From contig NZ_CP043494.1 of assembly GCF_044360475.1 (NCBI RefSeq), positions 13,144,001 through 13,208,000 on the forward strand: 64,000 nucleotides of DNA, read 5' to 3'. The position numbers were made by a program, and so were the translations under genes. This DNA comes from Archangium minus (GTDB lineage: Bacteria > Myxococcota > Myxococcia > Myxococcales > Myxococcaceae). Position 1 is the first letter of the stretch, and the number at the start of each line of letters is the position of its first letter. Below, one piece after another: positions 38,801 through 45,565 of the stretch. The notes under the pieces are model-generated. The model ran no database searches. It was not told the origin of the DNA and worked only from the letters and a program-made list of their open reading frames with translations.

Positions 38801-41193
38801 ATTGGGTCCTGCCCATGGCCATCTCGCAGGAGTTCATCCGGGAAGCCTTCCATCACGCGGTCCCCGCCGGTGACTTCCAGACGGCCTGCTATAGCTGCAA
38901 CCACACCGTCACCAACGCCCTGTTCATGGGGCACTCGCTGGACGAGGTCTACCAGGAGTCGGTCGCGCGCATCGACTTCGTGCGCAAGGTGGGCTACCGG
39001 GGCATCGAGGAGATCATCCATCACATCCAGCGCTACATGCAGCAGCTGCGCGGGCTCGCCCCCGTGTTCGGCTCGCTGAGCGGTGAGGAGTTCGAGGAGG
39101 AGGCCTTCGAGGCCCACCTGTCCTCGGCTTCCATGATCACCACCGTGTGCTGGTACTGGATTCTCAAGATGCAGGCGCGCTTCATGAGCGGCGCGTACGA
39201 GGAGGCGCGCCAGGCGTCGGCCCGGGCCGAGAAGCTCCTCTGGTCCTCAGCCGGCCATATCCAGCTGTATGACTACCATCTCTACAGCGCCCTGACGCTG
39301 GCCGCCTGCTACGAGGCCGCGCCTCCAGAGAAACAGCGCGAGTACCTCGAGGCCATGCAGCGGCACCAGGCGCAACTCGCGGAGTGGGCGAGCCACTGTC
39401 CCGAAAACTTCCGCGCGGTCGAACGGCTGGTCTCCGCGGAGCTGGCCCGCTGCAAGGGGCTGCGAGACGAGGCGACGTATGCCTATGACGAGGCGCTCCA
39501 AGCCGCCCGGGAGAGTGGCTTCCTCCAGAACGTCGGCCTCGCCGCCGAGCATGCGGCGCGGTTCTGGCGCGAGCGGCGCGTCTCCACCATTGCCCTGCCG
39601 TATGCCCGCGAGGCCCGCGACGCGTACCGGAAGTGGGGCGCCCACGGCAAGGTTCAGCACCTGGACACGTGGTGGCCCTCGCTCGCGACCGTGGCGGAGA
39701 GCGCGGCTGCTCCCTCCCACGACACGAGCTCGACACAGCTCGACGCGCTCTCCGTGGTGAAGGCCCAGCAAGCCATCTCTGGGGAAATCGTCCTGGAGCG
39801 GCTGGTGACCACGTTGATGGAGGTGGCCCTCGAAAACGCTGGTGCCCAGCGCGGGGCCCTGCTGCTCCCGCATGGCAACTCGCTCCGCATCGCCGCCATC
39901 TCCCATGACTCGCAAGGCGGCTTCCAGGTGTTCCCGGAGGACGCAAGCTCCGATGGCCTGCCCTGGACGCTCCTCGCCTACGTCCGGCGCACCTGCGAGC
40001 ACGTGCTCATCGGCGATGCCTCGCGGCCCCATCCCTTCTCCTCCGATGCCTACCTCGAGTGCGGCCTGGCCCGGTCCGTGCTCTGCCTGCCGCTCTTGCG
40101 CAAGGAGGGACTCGCCGGCGTGCTGTACCTGGAGAACCGCCTCGCCGCCGAGGCCTTCACGCCCGCCCGTATTGCACTGCTCGGACACATCGCCTCGCAG
40201 GCGGCCATCTCCATCGAGAACGCGCGGCTCTATGACGAGGTCCAGCGCACGGAGACCGCGCTGCGCCACGCCAAGGACGAGCTGGAGCGCCGGGTGGATG
40301 AACGCACCCAGGAGCTCAAGCAGACGCAGGCCCAGCTCGTGGAGACGGCGCGTGCGGTGGGCATGACGGAGATTGCCTCCAATGTGTTGCACAACGTGGG
40401 CAATGTCCTCACCAGCGCCGTGGTCAACCTGGAGATGACACGCCAGGCGGTGGGCGCCTCTCGTGTCACCCGAGTGAAGCAGGTGGCCGCGCTGCTCGAG
40501 GAGCACCGTGGGAAACTGGGAGACTTCTTCACGAACGATCCACGCGGCGAGCAGCTGATCGACTATCTCTCCGCGCTCTCGAAAGAGCTGCTGGGTGAGC
40601 AGACGCATCTGCAGGAGAGCCTGGAGGCGATGAACAGGCACGTCGAGCACATCCGCGCCATCGTCCAGGTGCAGCAGACCTACGCCAAAACCTCGCTGCT
40701 CCTCGAGGAGTGTGACCTCGGGCAGCTCGTCGACGAGACCCTGCGCATCCAACATGCGGCGCTCCAGCGCCACGGCATCGCTGTGAACCTCCAGGTGTTG
40801 CGCGTCCCCCGGGTGCGGCTGGACAAGCACAAGGTGCTGCAAATCCTCATCAACCTGGTCAGCAACGCCAAGTACGCCCTGGATACGGTGCCCGAGGGAC
40901 AGCGGCACATGACGGTGCGGCTCACCGCCGGGAATGGGAAGGCGCGCATCCAGGTGGTGGACAATGGCAGCGGCATCGCGCCGGAGAACCAGGCGAAGCT
41001 CTTCTCGCACGGCTTCACCACGCGCAAGGACGGGCACGGCTTTGGCCTGCACTCGAGCGCACTGGCGGCACAGATGCTCGGAGGAAGCCTGACGCTGGAG
41101 AGCGCGGGGCCAGGCCAGGGCGCCACGGCCACCCTGGAGATTCCCCTCACGCCGGACAGAGGGCCCTCCAGCGGGCCTACTCCGTCCCAATAG
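35866..41193 (+). CDS. Multidomain Ser/Thr kinase - AAA ATPase - GAF - histidine kinase (copy B)
   Basis: A 1775-residue paralogue of the protein at 27900-33203 with the same domain order: kinase (Lys36, HKD 126-128, DFG 146-148), AAA-type ATPase (GYSGIGKS), TPR-like region, GAF and histidine kinase with H1509 in VLHNVGN. The ends are almost identical to copy A, while residues of about 745-1110 differ more (for example NHWTRPMSLSLGLIREA in A against SYWVLPMAISQEFIREA in B). The tail also differs (LTPDRGPSSGPTPSQ). I use the ATG at 35866; a GTG two codons earlier is possible. The divergent middle is the likely place for specificity of input. Confidence 0.9.
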   Translation: MANIPGYTLLDTLKSTGASILYHALRDDDRLPVVVKMPVTPHTGAREVERYRREHAILHRLRDVRGVAKTLGCEQSQGRPVLLLEGASGKALSDCVGRPMDVAQFLELAISLASTLADIHRHGVIHKDLKPSNIVLLPSGDTRIIDFGTALLQTVEHVDAASTPLIEGTPAYMSPEQTGRMNRSVDHRSDLYSLGVTFYELLTGTLPFHGRDALEWFHAHMAQLPRPPHERVPGLPPVLSAIVMKLLAKVAEERYQSADGLKADLTRCRDDLRRGVSEEFPLGAHDVPPHFQMPQRLYGRDVQVATLMSAFERISQGGSPELVLVSGYSGIGKSAVVHELYRPVVQRRGIFIQGKFDQFQRDIPYATLAQAIRGLVQQLLAGTDSELEAWRERLHEAWAGNGQLLVELVPQLELVVGKQPPLQELPPSESQTRFNRVFQRFLGAVSTSEHPLVLFLDDLQWADSASLRLIQHLITHPDTPPLLLVGAYRDNEVSPSHPLMLARQEMLKERARVMDIRLEPLSLEQLQRLIADALPGASPALIEPLSAQVHEKTGGNPFFFIQWMRTLNQDGLLTRTPEGSWRWDAEGVRAKGYSDNVVDFMAGRLRQLPALTQHLLSLSACVGNDFPLPTLSIISDKPVEEVEQGLEPALQDGLLMRSGLDQYRFIHDRIQQAAYALIPEEQRRAVHLRIGRLLRASLSPEEMRERLFDVVNQLNAGAELISNAEERHELARLNAEAGKKAQASTAHRSAVTYFTAALQLLPKDGWERKHTFTFELHLQRAISEFMSGNPAEARHLAGMLHPRARTPAEIAAVACLRNDIHLTSNESQVAAECLLEGLAALGMPMPPHPSWDEVVAANEEVWALMGGRSIESLVELPLMTDPNTKAAMQILSALFAPALFTDLNLLVLHLCRMVSLCLRHGNAESAVNGYAWFGLMQGHCFKKYREGQAFGLLARELVERHNFSASRGKALYGMEMVSYWVLPMAISQEFIREAFHHAVPAGDFQTACYSCNHTVTNALFMGHSLDEVYQESVARIDFVRKVGYRGIEEIIHHIQRYMQQLRGLAPVFGSLSGEEFEEEAFEAHLSSASMITTVCWYWILKMQARFMSGAYEEARQASARAEKLLWSSAGHIQLYDYHLYSALTLAACYEAAPPEKQREYLEAMQRHQAQLAEWASHCPENFRAVERLVSAELARCKGLRDEATYAYDEALQAARESGFLQNVGLAAEHAARFWRERRVSTIALPYAREARDAYRKWGAHGKVQHLDTWWPSLATVAESAAAPSHDTSSTQLDALSVVKAQQAISGEIVLERLVTTLMEVALENAGAQRGALLLPHGNSLRIAAISHDSQGGFQVFPEDASSDGLPWTLLAYVRRTCEHVLIGDASRPHPFSSDAYLECGLARSVLCLPLLRKEGLAGVLYLENRLAAEAFTPARIALLGHIASQAAISIENARLYDEVQRTETALRHAKDELERRVDERTQELKQTQAQLVETARAVGMTEIASNVLHNVGNVLTSAVVNLEMTRQAVGASRVTRVKQVAALLEEHRGKLGDFFTNDPRGEQLIDYLSALSKELLGEQTHLQESLEAMNRHVEHIRAIVQVQQTYAKTSLLLEECDLGQLVDETLRIQHAALQRHGIAVNLQVLRVPRVRLDKHKVLQILINLVSNAKYALDTVPEGQRHMTVRLTAGNGKARIQVVDNGSGIAPENQAKLFSHGFTTRKDGHGFGLHSSALAAQMLGGSLTLESAGPGQGATATLEIPLTPDRGPSSGPTPSQ

Positions 41194-41266
41194 CCAGTCT
41201 GGGAACGGGTGGGACACGGAGCCGTGATTTGGCGCGTTGCGCTTGTTTTCAAGAGGACGTCTGAAG

Positions 41267-41281
41267 CCGTCCTCAGGACGG
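41267..41281 (+). promoter_or_regulatory. CCGTCCT/AGGACGG hairpin before the first CPEWW protein
   Basis: Perfect 7-bp inverted repeat with a one-base centre, ending 13 bases before the GTG at 41295 and overlapping a second inverted repeat (41253-41274). The same GCCGTCCT/AGGACGGC sequence stands 12 bases before the paralogous gene at 43677. A shared operator or RNA hairpin near the ribosome-binding site is likely. Confidence 0.6.
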
Positions 41282-41294
41282 ACTGGGGGAATCC

Positions 41295-41501
41295 GTGGAA
41301 GTGGTGTGGGTCGCTGTACTCGGCATGCTGGTGTTTAGCGGTCTCTTCATCCTGATGTGCCCGGAGTGGTGGAGCACGAGCCTGGGCACGCTCAAGGAGA
41401 AGAAGAGGCCGGATGCCGAGGAGCGCCCAGGCGTCCAGGTAGGCAAGCCTGAGTCGTCCCACCGTGCATTCGAGGACAGGCGCCCAGCTTCGGCGGAATA
41501 G
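41295..41501 (+). CDS. Tiny single-span membrane protein, CPEWW family (first copy)
   Basis: A 68-residue protein: one N-terminal membrane helix (VVWVAVLGMLVFSGLFILM), then CPEWWSTSLGTLKEKK and a charged, disordered tail. The CPEWWSTSLGTLKEKK part is identical, also over about 50 bases of DNA, to that of the protein at 43677-43877. The GTG start follows GGGGGAATCC and a hairpin shared by both genes. The single Cys at the membrane boundary beside two Trp could bind metal or anchor to the oxidase gene product encoded between the two copies. I know no named family; function unknown. Confidence 0.65.
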   Translation: MEVVWVAVLGMLVFSGLFILMCPEWWSTSLGTLKEKKRPDAEERPGVQVGKPESSHRAFEDRRPASAE

Positions 41502-41549
41502 CACCGCGTGGTGGTCCGGTTGCGGCCGGTACTCGACCCACGTATAGGG

Positions 41550-41954
41550 ATGGGCACCGTGTCGCTGGCTCTTCGCATCTTCACGCTCGCGCTTCTCCTC
41601 GGTTGGCAGGCCGCTGCCAGCGGAGTGGGGCTCGCGCACTTCTGTCCGAAGAAAGCCGCGACACGCACCGCCTGCGACTGCCCGCACGACGGGAAGAAGG
41701 CGGAGAAGGTCTCACACGACGAGACGGCGTTGCGGAAGGACTGCTGCGACGCGTTGGAGCGGGATATCCCCGCCCCTGCCGTCGTGGACGTCTCCAGCCA
41801 CGCCTCCCCCGTCGCGGTCCCACCGGCCCCGCCGCCGCTGAGGCTCTCCTTCTCGGCTCCCGAGGGGGGAGAGCGCCGCTCTTTCGCTCTCTGGGACACG
41901 CCCCACGCCCAGGGGCCACCTGTCTTCCTCCGCGTCCGCTCGCTCCTCATTTGA
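41550..41954 (+). CDS. Small exported Cys/His-rich protein, likely copper-associated
   Basis: A 134-residue protein from the ATG at 41550 with a signal peptide (LALRIFTLALLLGWQAAAS). The mature part starts with HFCPKKAATRTACDCPHDGKK, continues with CCDALE, and ends in the typical short-protein tail PPVFLRVRSLLI. Such small exported proteins with Cys/His clusters often sit next to multicopper oxidases and copper exporters in proteobacteria. It lies 48 bases after the first CPEWW gene and precedes the multicopper oxidase, so a role in binding or sensing copper in the periplasm is inferred. A longer frame starts at 41508 (GTG). Confidence 0.65.
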   Translation: MGTVSLALRIFTLALLLGWQAAASGVGLAHFCPKKAATRTACDCPHDGKKAEKVSHDETALRKDCCDALERDIPAPAVVDVSSHASPVAVPPAPPPLRLSFSAPEGGERRSFALWDTPHAQGPPVFLRVRSLLI

Positions 41955-42161
41955 GCGCTCCCGGCGCACGTCCCGGGTGCCTCGTCTTTCCTCTGCCCTA
42001 GCGAGAGGAGGCTCGAGGCCCCGAGCGCTGTGCCGAACGGGAGAGGCGTGGCCTGGCGCATGTGCGCCGCGCTGCCCCTCTGCCGCTGGAGAGCCCTGAG
42101 GGGCCGGGCGCGCCGTTCCGCTCCGGCCAGTCATTCCCTTCCGCTTTGGAGCGCGACTCAC

Positions 42162-43592
42162 GTGTTGACACCATCCGGGTGCGCGCGAGCCCTCGTGGCC
42201 GCCGCATTCCTCCTCCTCTTTCATTCAGCTTGCCAGTCGGGCGAGAAGAAGCCGCCCCAGGCCGAGCGGGCCCTGCGCGAATTCGAGGGCGCCTATCCGC
42301 TGGAAGCCCGTCCGCTCGGCACGGTGCGAACCTTCGACATCGTGGCCGAGCCCACCGAGGTGCCTCTCATCGACGGCCAGGCGCTGCGCGTCTGGGCCTA
42401 CAACGGCCAGGTGCCGGGGCCACAGTTGCGCATCCGCTTGGGCGAGACGCTGCGGGTTCGCTTCACCAACCGGCTGCCGCAGGAGACCACCATCCACTGG
42501 CACGGCGTAAGGCTGCCCAACGCCATGGACGGCGTGCCCCATGCCACGCAGAAGCCCGTGCAACCGGGAGAGACGTTCGTCTACGAGTTCACCCCGAAGG
42601 ACGCCGGCACCTTCTGGTTCCACCCGCACGTGCGCAGCAGCGAGCAGGTGGAGCGTGGCCTCTACGGCGTGCTCATCGTCGAGGACGCCGAGCCGCCGCC
42701 GTACAGCCGCGACGTGGTGTGGGTCATCGACGACTGGCTGCTCGACGAGACGCGGCAGATCTTCCCGCGCTTCAACACGCGGCATGACCTCGCGCATGAC
42801 GGGCGGTGGGGCAACGTCATCACGGTGAACGGGCGCACCGATGAGGTGTTGCGCGTACGCCCGGGCGAGCGCATCCGCTTGCGGCTGCTCAACGCCTCGA
42901 ATGGGCGCGTGGTGGCGCCGGACTTCTCGGGCCTCCAGGCCAAGGTCATCGCGGTGGATGGGATGTACCTGCGCGAGCCCATCGACCCCTCGCGCTTCGA
43001 GCTCGCTCCCGGCAACCGCGTGGACATTGACCTCACCTTCAACCAGCTCTCGGGGGAGCCCCTGCGCGTCGTGGACCGGTTCTACGCCCGTCAGCCCAAC
43101 CTCCTCGCGAGCATCCTGCTCGAGGGCGACATGGTGGACACGCCGGCCTTCGCCTCACCGGCCCGCGCCCACGTGCCCGCGTGGAAGGAAGGGCTCCAGG
43201 TACCGGAGCACCACACCTTCCGGTTGAACGCGCGCGGAGGAGGCCCGCTCGGCATCGAGTGGACCATCGACGGCAAGGCCTTCGCGGGACACGAGCACGC
43301 CCACGAGGCGGGCCTGACGCTGAAGCAGGGCCAGTTCTACCGGCTGCGGTACGTGAACGAGTCGGCGCGCCTGCACCCCATCCACCTGCATGGGATGTTC
43401 TTCCGGCTGCTCGCGCGCGATGGCGTGCCGGTGAACGAGCCGTTCTTCCGCGACACCGTTCTCGTCCACGGACGCGAGGAGGTGGACATCGCGCTCGTCC
43501 CCACGGACGTTGGCAGCTGGATGATGCACTGCCACATCCTCGAGCATGCCGAGGCCGGCATGATGACAATGATTGACGTCGAGAAGGACTGA
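42162..43592 (+). CDS. Multicopper oxidase (exported, lipoprotein-like)
   Basis: A multicopper oxidase of about 476 residues from the GTG at 42162, which gives a signal ending in a lipobox-like LLFHSAC; the open frame continues upstream to 42030. All copper motifs are present: HWHG, HPHV, HPIHLHG and the C-terminal HCHILEHAEAGM carrying the type-1 Cys-His pair with an axial Met. The three cupredoxin domains are those of laccase/CueO-type enzymes, though no Met-rich insert of CueO is obvious. It likely oxidises Cu(I) or phenolic substrates outside the cytoplasm. It follows the Cys/His-rich protein and precedes the second CPEWW gene. Confidence 0.9.
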   Translation: MLTPSGCARALVAAAFLLLFHSACQSGEKKPPQAERALREFEGAYPLEARPLGTVRTFDIVAEPTEVPLIDGQALRVWAYNGQVPGPQLRIRLGETLRVRFTNRLPQETTIHWHGVRLPNAMDGVPHATQKPVQPGETFVYEFTPKDAGTFWFHPHVRSSEQVERGLYGVLIVEDAEPPPYSRDVVWVIDDWLLDETRQIFPRFNTRHDLAHDGRWGNVITVNGRTDEVLRVRPGERIRLRLLNASNGRVVAPDFSGLQAKVIAVDGMYLREPIDPSRFELAPGNRVDIDLTFNQLSGEPLRVVDRFYARQPNLLASILLEGDMVDTPAFASPARAHVPAWKEGLQVPEHHTFRLNARGGGPLGIEWTIDGKAFAGHEHAHEAGLTLKQGQFYRLRYVNESARLHPIHLHGMFFRLLARDGVPVNEPFFRDTVLVHGREEVDIALVPTDVGSWMMHCHILEHAEAGMMTMIDVEKD

Positions 43593-43642
43593 GCACCTCG
43601 GACGTCTGGATTCAAACCCTTTCCGCTGTTGAAGACCTATGG

Positions 43643-43664
43643 GCCGTCCTCGAGCCAGGACGGC
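43643..43664 (+). promoter_or_regulatory. GCCGTCCT/AGGACGGC hairpin before the second CPEWW protein
   Basis: Perfect 8-bp inverted repeat with six bases between the arms, ending 12 bases before the ATG at 43677. The arms are the same as those at 41267-41281, again just before a CPEWW-family start codon. Confidence 0.6.
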
Positions 43665-43676
43665 GTGGAGAATCAA

Positions 43677-43877
43677 ATGGACGAAGTGATTCTTGTCTCC
43701 CTGATGGGCCTCGTGGCGTTTGGTGGCCTCTTCCTGCTGCTGTGCCCGGAGTGGTGGAGCACGAGCCTGGGCACGCTCAAGGAGAAGAAGCCGACGGAAG
43801 ACAAGCCGACGGCGAAGACTTCGACGCAGACGGTGCCAGAGGCCCCCGAGGCCAGCGCGAATCAGAAGACGCGGTAG
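43677..43877 (+). CDS. Tiny single-span membrane protein, CPEWW family (second copy)
   Basis: A 66-residue paralogue of the protein at 41295-41501. One membrane helix (VILVSLMGLVAFGGLFLLL) is followed by the same CPEWWSTSLGTLKEKK block and a low-complexity Lys/Pro/Thr-rich tail. The ATG follows GGAGAATCAA and the shared hairpin. The ending overlaps the convergent SDR gene by 16 bases. Being duplicated on each side of the multicopper oxidase and its Cys/His-rich companion suggests a dedicated partner of that enzyme. No known function. Confidence 0.65.
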   Translation: MDEVILVSLMGLVAFGGLFLLLCPEWWSTSLGTLKEKKPTEDKPTAKTSTQTVPEAPEASANQKTR

Positions 43878-44461
43878 ATCTGCCCGGTCTGGTGGCCCTC
43901 CACGCTGCGGCTGTAGCCGAGGGCCACGCGGGCCGCGGGGACCGCCTCGAAGCCGCGGAAGAAGGGGGCGAGCTGGGGCAGCGACTCCTGCACCACGTTC
44001 GGGCTGACCAGGTTGATGCGCAGCCCTCGCGGCAGCTCGATGGCGGCCCCGCGCACGAAGCCCTCGAGTGCGCTGTTCACCAGGGAAGCCGAGCTGCCGT
44101 TGCGGATGGGCTGCTCGGCGAGGATGCCGCCCGTCAAGGTGATGGAGCCTCCGTCGTTCAACCAGGCGCGGCCGATCATCGCCAGGTTCACCTGGCCCAT
44201 GAGCTTGTCGCGCAAGCCGATGTCGAAGTGCTGCTCGGTCATGTCCTCGAGCGGGGCGAAGTGCACGTTTCCAGCGGCCGAGACCACCGCGTCCACGCGG
44301 CCCACCTGCTCGAACATGCGGCGGATGCTGGCGCTGTCGGTGATGTCCACCTTCACGTCCCCCTTGCTGCGGCCAGCGCTGACGAGGGTGTGACGGGCGC
44401 CCAGCTCCCGGGCGACCGCGCTGCCGATGACTCCGTGGGCTCCAACGAGAAGAACCTTCAT
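43862..44461 (-). CDS. Short-chain dehydrogenase-like protein lacking YxxxK
   Basis: A 199-residue protein, short for an SDR. The nucleotide-binding loop is GAHGVIGS at the N-terminus, with VSAAGNVHFAP standing for the NNAG region. The ITLTGGILAEQ Ser/Thr strand is present, but the usual YxxxK is absent: the place reads GSSASLVNSALEGFVRGAAIE. This matches a known compact subgroup of SDR proteins whose catalytic Tyr is missing, so dehydrogenase activity is doubtful and a binding or sensing role is possible. It is divergently transcribed from a LysR regulator gene, which probably controls it through the operator candidate at 44477-44492. Confidence 0.82.
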   Translation of the reverse strand: MKVLLVGAHGVIGSAVARELGARHTLVSAGRSKGDVKVDITDSASIRRMFEQVGRVDAVVSAAGNVHFAPLEDMTEQHFDIGLRDKLMGQVNLAMIGRAWLNDGGSITLTGGILAEQPIRNGSSASLVNSALEGFVRGAAIELPRGLRINLVSPNVVQESLPQLAPFFRGFEAVPAARVALGYSRSVEGHQTGQIYRVF

Positions 44462-44476
44462 GACTGCCTCCGTTTT

Positions 44477-44492
44477 GTTCGATGATGCGAAC
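44477..44492. promoter_or_regulatory. LysR-type operator candidate between SDR and LysR genes
   Basis: GTTCG-N6-CGAAC, a perfect 5-bp inverted repeat embedded in the longer TTGTTCGATGATGCGAACCA, with T-rich and A-rich edges as in T-N11-A boxes. It lies 16 bases before the SDR start in the 109-base divergent region. Confidence 0.55.
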
Positions 44493-44570
44493 CAATGCTC
44501 AGGTGTCAGGGAGAATGCGCCTGGGGAGGCCTGGGGATAAACGGGTCCCGGGCGGAAACACTGTTCGCGG

Positions 44571-45491
44571 ATGAAGACAATGTTCGGACGGTTCGATCAG
44601 TCGCTGGCCTTCGTCACGGTGGCGGAGCGGGGCAGCTTCACGCGAGCGGCGGAGAAGCTCGGCTGCTCGAAGGCGCACGTGAGCGAGCAGGTGGCGGAGC
44701 TGGAGAAGGCGCTGGGCGTGCAGTTGCTGCACCGCACGACACGGCGGCTGGCGCTGACGGAGGCGGGGCGGCTCTACCTGGAGTACTGCCGGCAGTTGCG
44801 CGAGATGCTGCTGGAAGCGGAGCGCGCGGTCTCGGCGACCACGACGGAGGTGGAGGGACGACTCCGGGTCACCGCGCCGACGACGCTCGGAGAGACCTTC
44901 CTGCCCGAGCTGGTGCTGGAGTTCCAAGCCCTCTACCCCCACGTCGAGGTGGAGCTGGATTTGAGCGTGGTGAGGAGGGACCTGGTGGGGGAGGGGTACG
45001 ACGTGGCCCTGCGCACGACCCGAGCGCTAGAGGAGCACCTGGTGGCCCGCCCGCTGGGGGTGGTGCGAGAGGTGGTGGTGGCGAGCCCGTCGTTCGTAGC
45101 GGCGCACGGACCGCTGGACACGCCCGCGGCGCTGGAGCGGGTCCCGTGCATCCACAACCCGCACTTCCGGGATGATGCCCTGTGGCTGTTCGAGCGCGAG
45201 GGCCGCACGGAGACGGCCACGGTGGGAGGCCGGCTGCGCATCAGCCTCTACAGTGCCATCCGGCGCGTGGCGCTGGCGGGGGCCGGAGTGGTGCGGCTGC
45301 CACTCTTCCTCGTACGAGAGGATCTCGAGTCCGGCGCGCTGGTGCGCCTGTGCCCCGGGTACGAGCTGGTGGCCATGCCGCTGTACCTGCTCTACCCGGC
45401 GCGCCGACACCAGCCCCTGCGCACGCGAGTGTTCATCGACTTCCTGCTGCGCTGGTTCGAGGTACCCGAGCGCCGCGCGCTGCTCACCTGA
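44571..45491 (+). CDS. LysR family transcriptional regulator
   Basis: A 306-residue regulator of the usual length. The N-terminal winged helix-turn-helix reads FVTVAERGSFTRAAEKLGCS, KAHVSEQVAELEKALGVQLL and HRTTRRLALTEAG. The C-terminal periplasmic-binding-protein-like domain begins near residue 90 (GRLRVTAPTTLGETFLPELV), as in the CrgA/LTTR group that control adjacent oxidoreductases. It diverges from the SDR-like gene at 43862 and likely regulates it and itself. An ATG at 44580 (MFGRFDQ) is an alternative start. Confidence 0.92.
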   Translation: MKTMFGRFDQSLAFVTVAERGSFTRAAEKLGCSKAHVSEQVAELEKALGVQLLHRTTRRLALTEAGRLYLEYCRQLREMLLEAERAVSATTTEVEGRLRVTAPTTLGETFLPELVLEFQALYPHVEVELDLSVVRRDLVGEGYDVALRTTRALEEHLVARPLGVVREVVVASPSFVAAHGPLDTPAALERVPCIHNPHFRDDALWLFEREGRTETATVGGRLRISLYSAIRRVALAGAGVVRLPLFLVREDLESGALVRLCPGYELVAMPLYLLYPARRHQPLRTRVFIDFLLRWFEVPERRALLT

Positions 45492-45565
45492 GAAGGCGGC
45501 AACACGACGCATTCCGTGCTGATCAGCTAAGCTCTCATTGTATTTCGCGTGAGCGAGGCTTGCAC

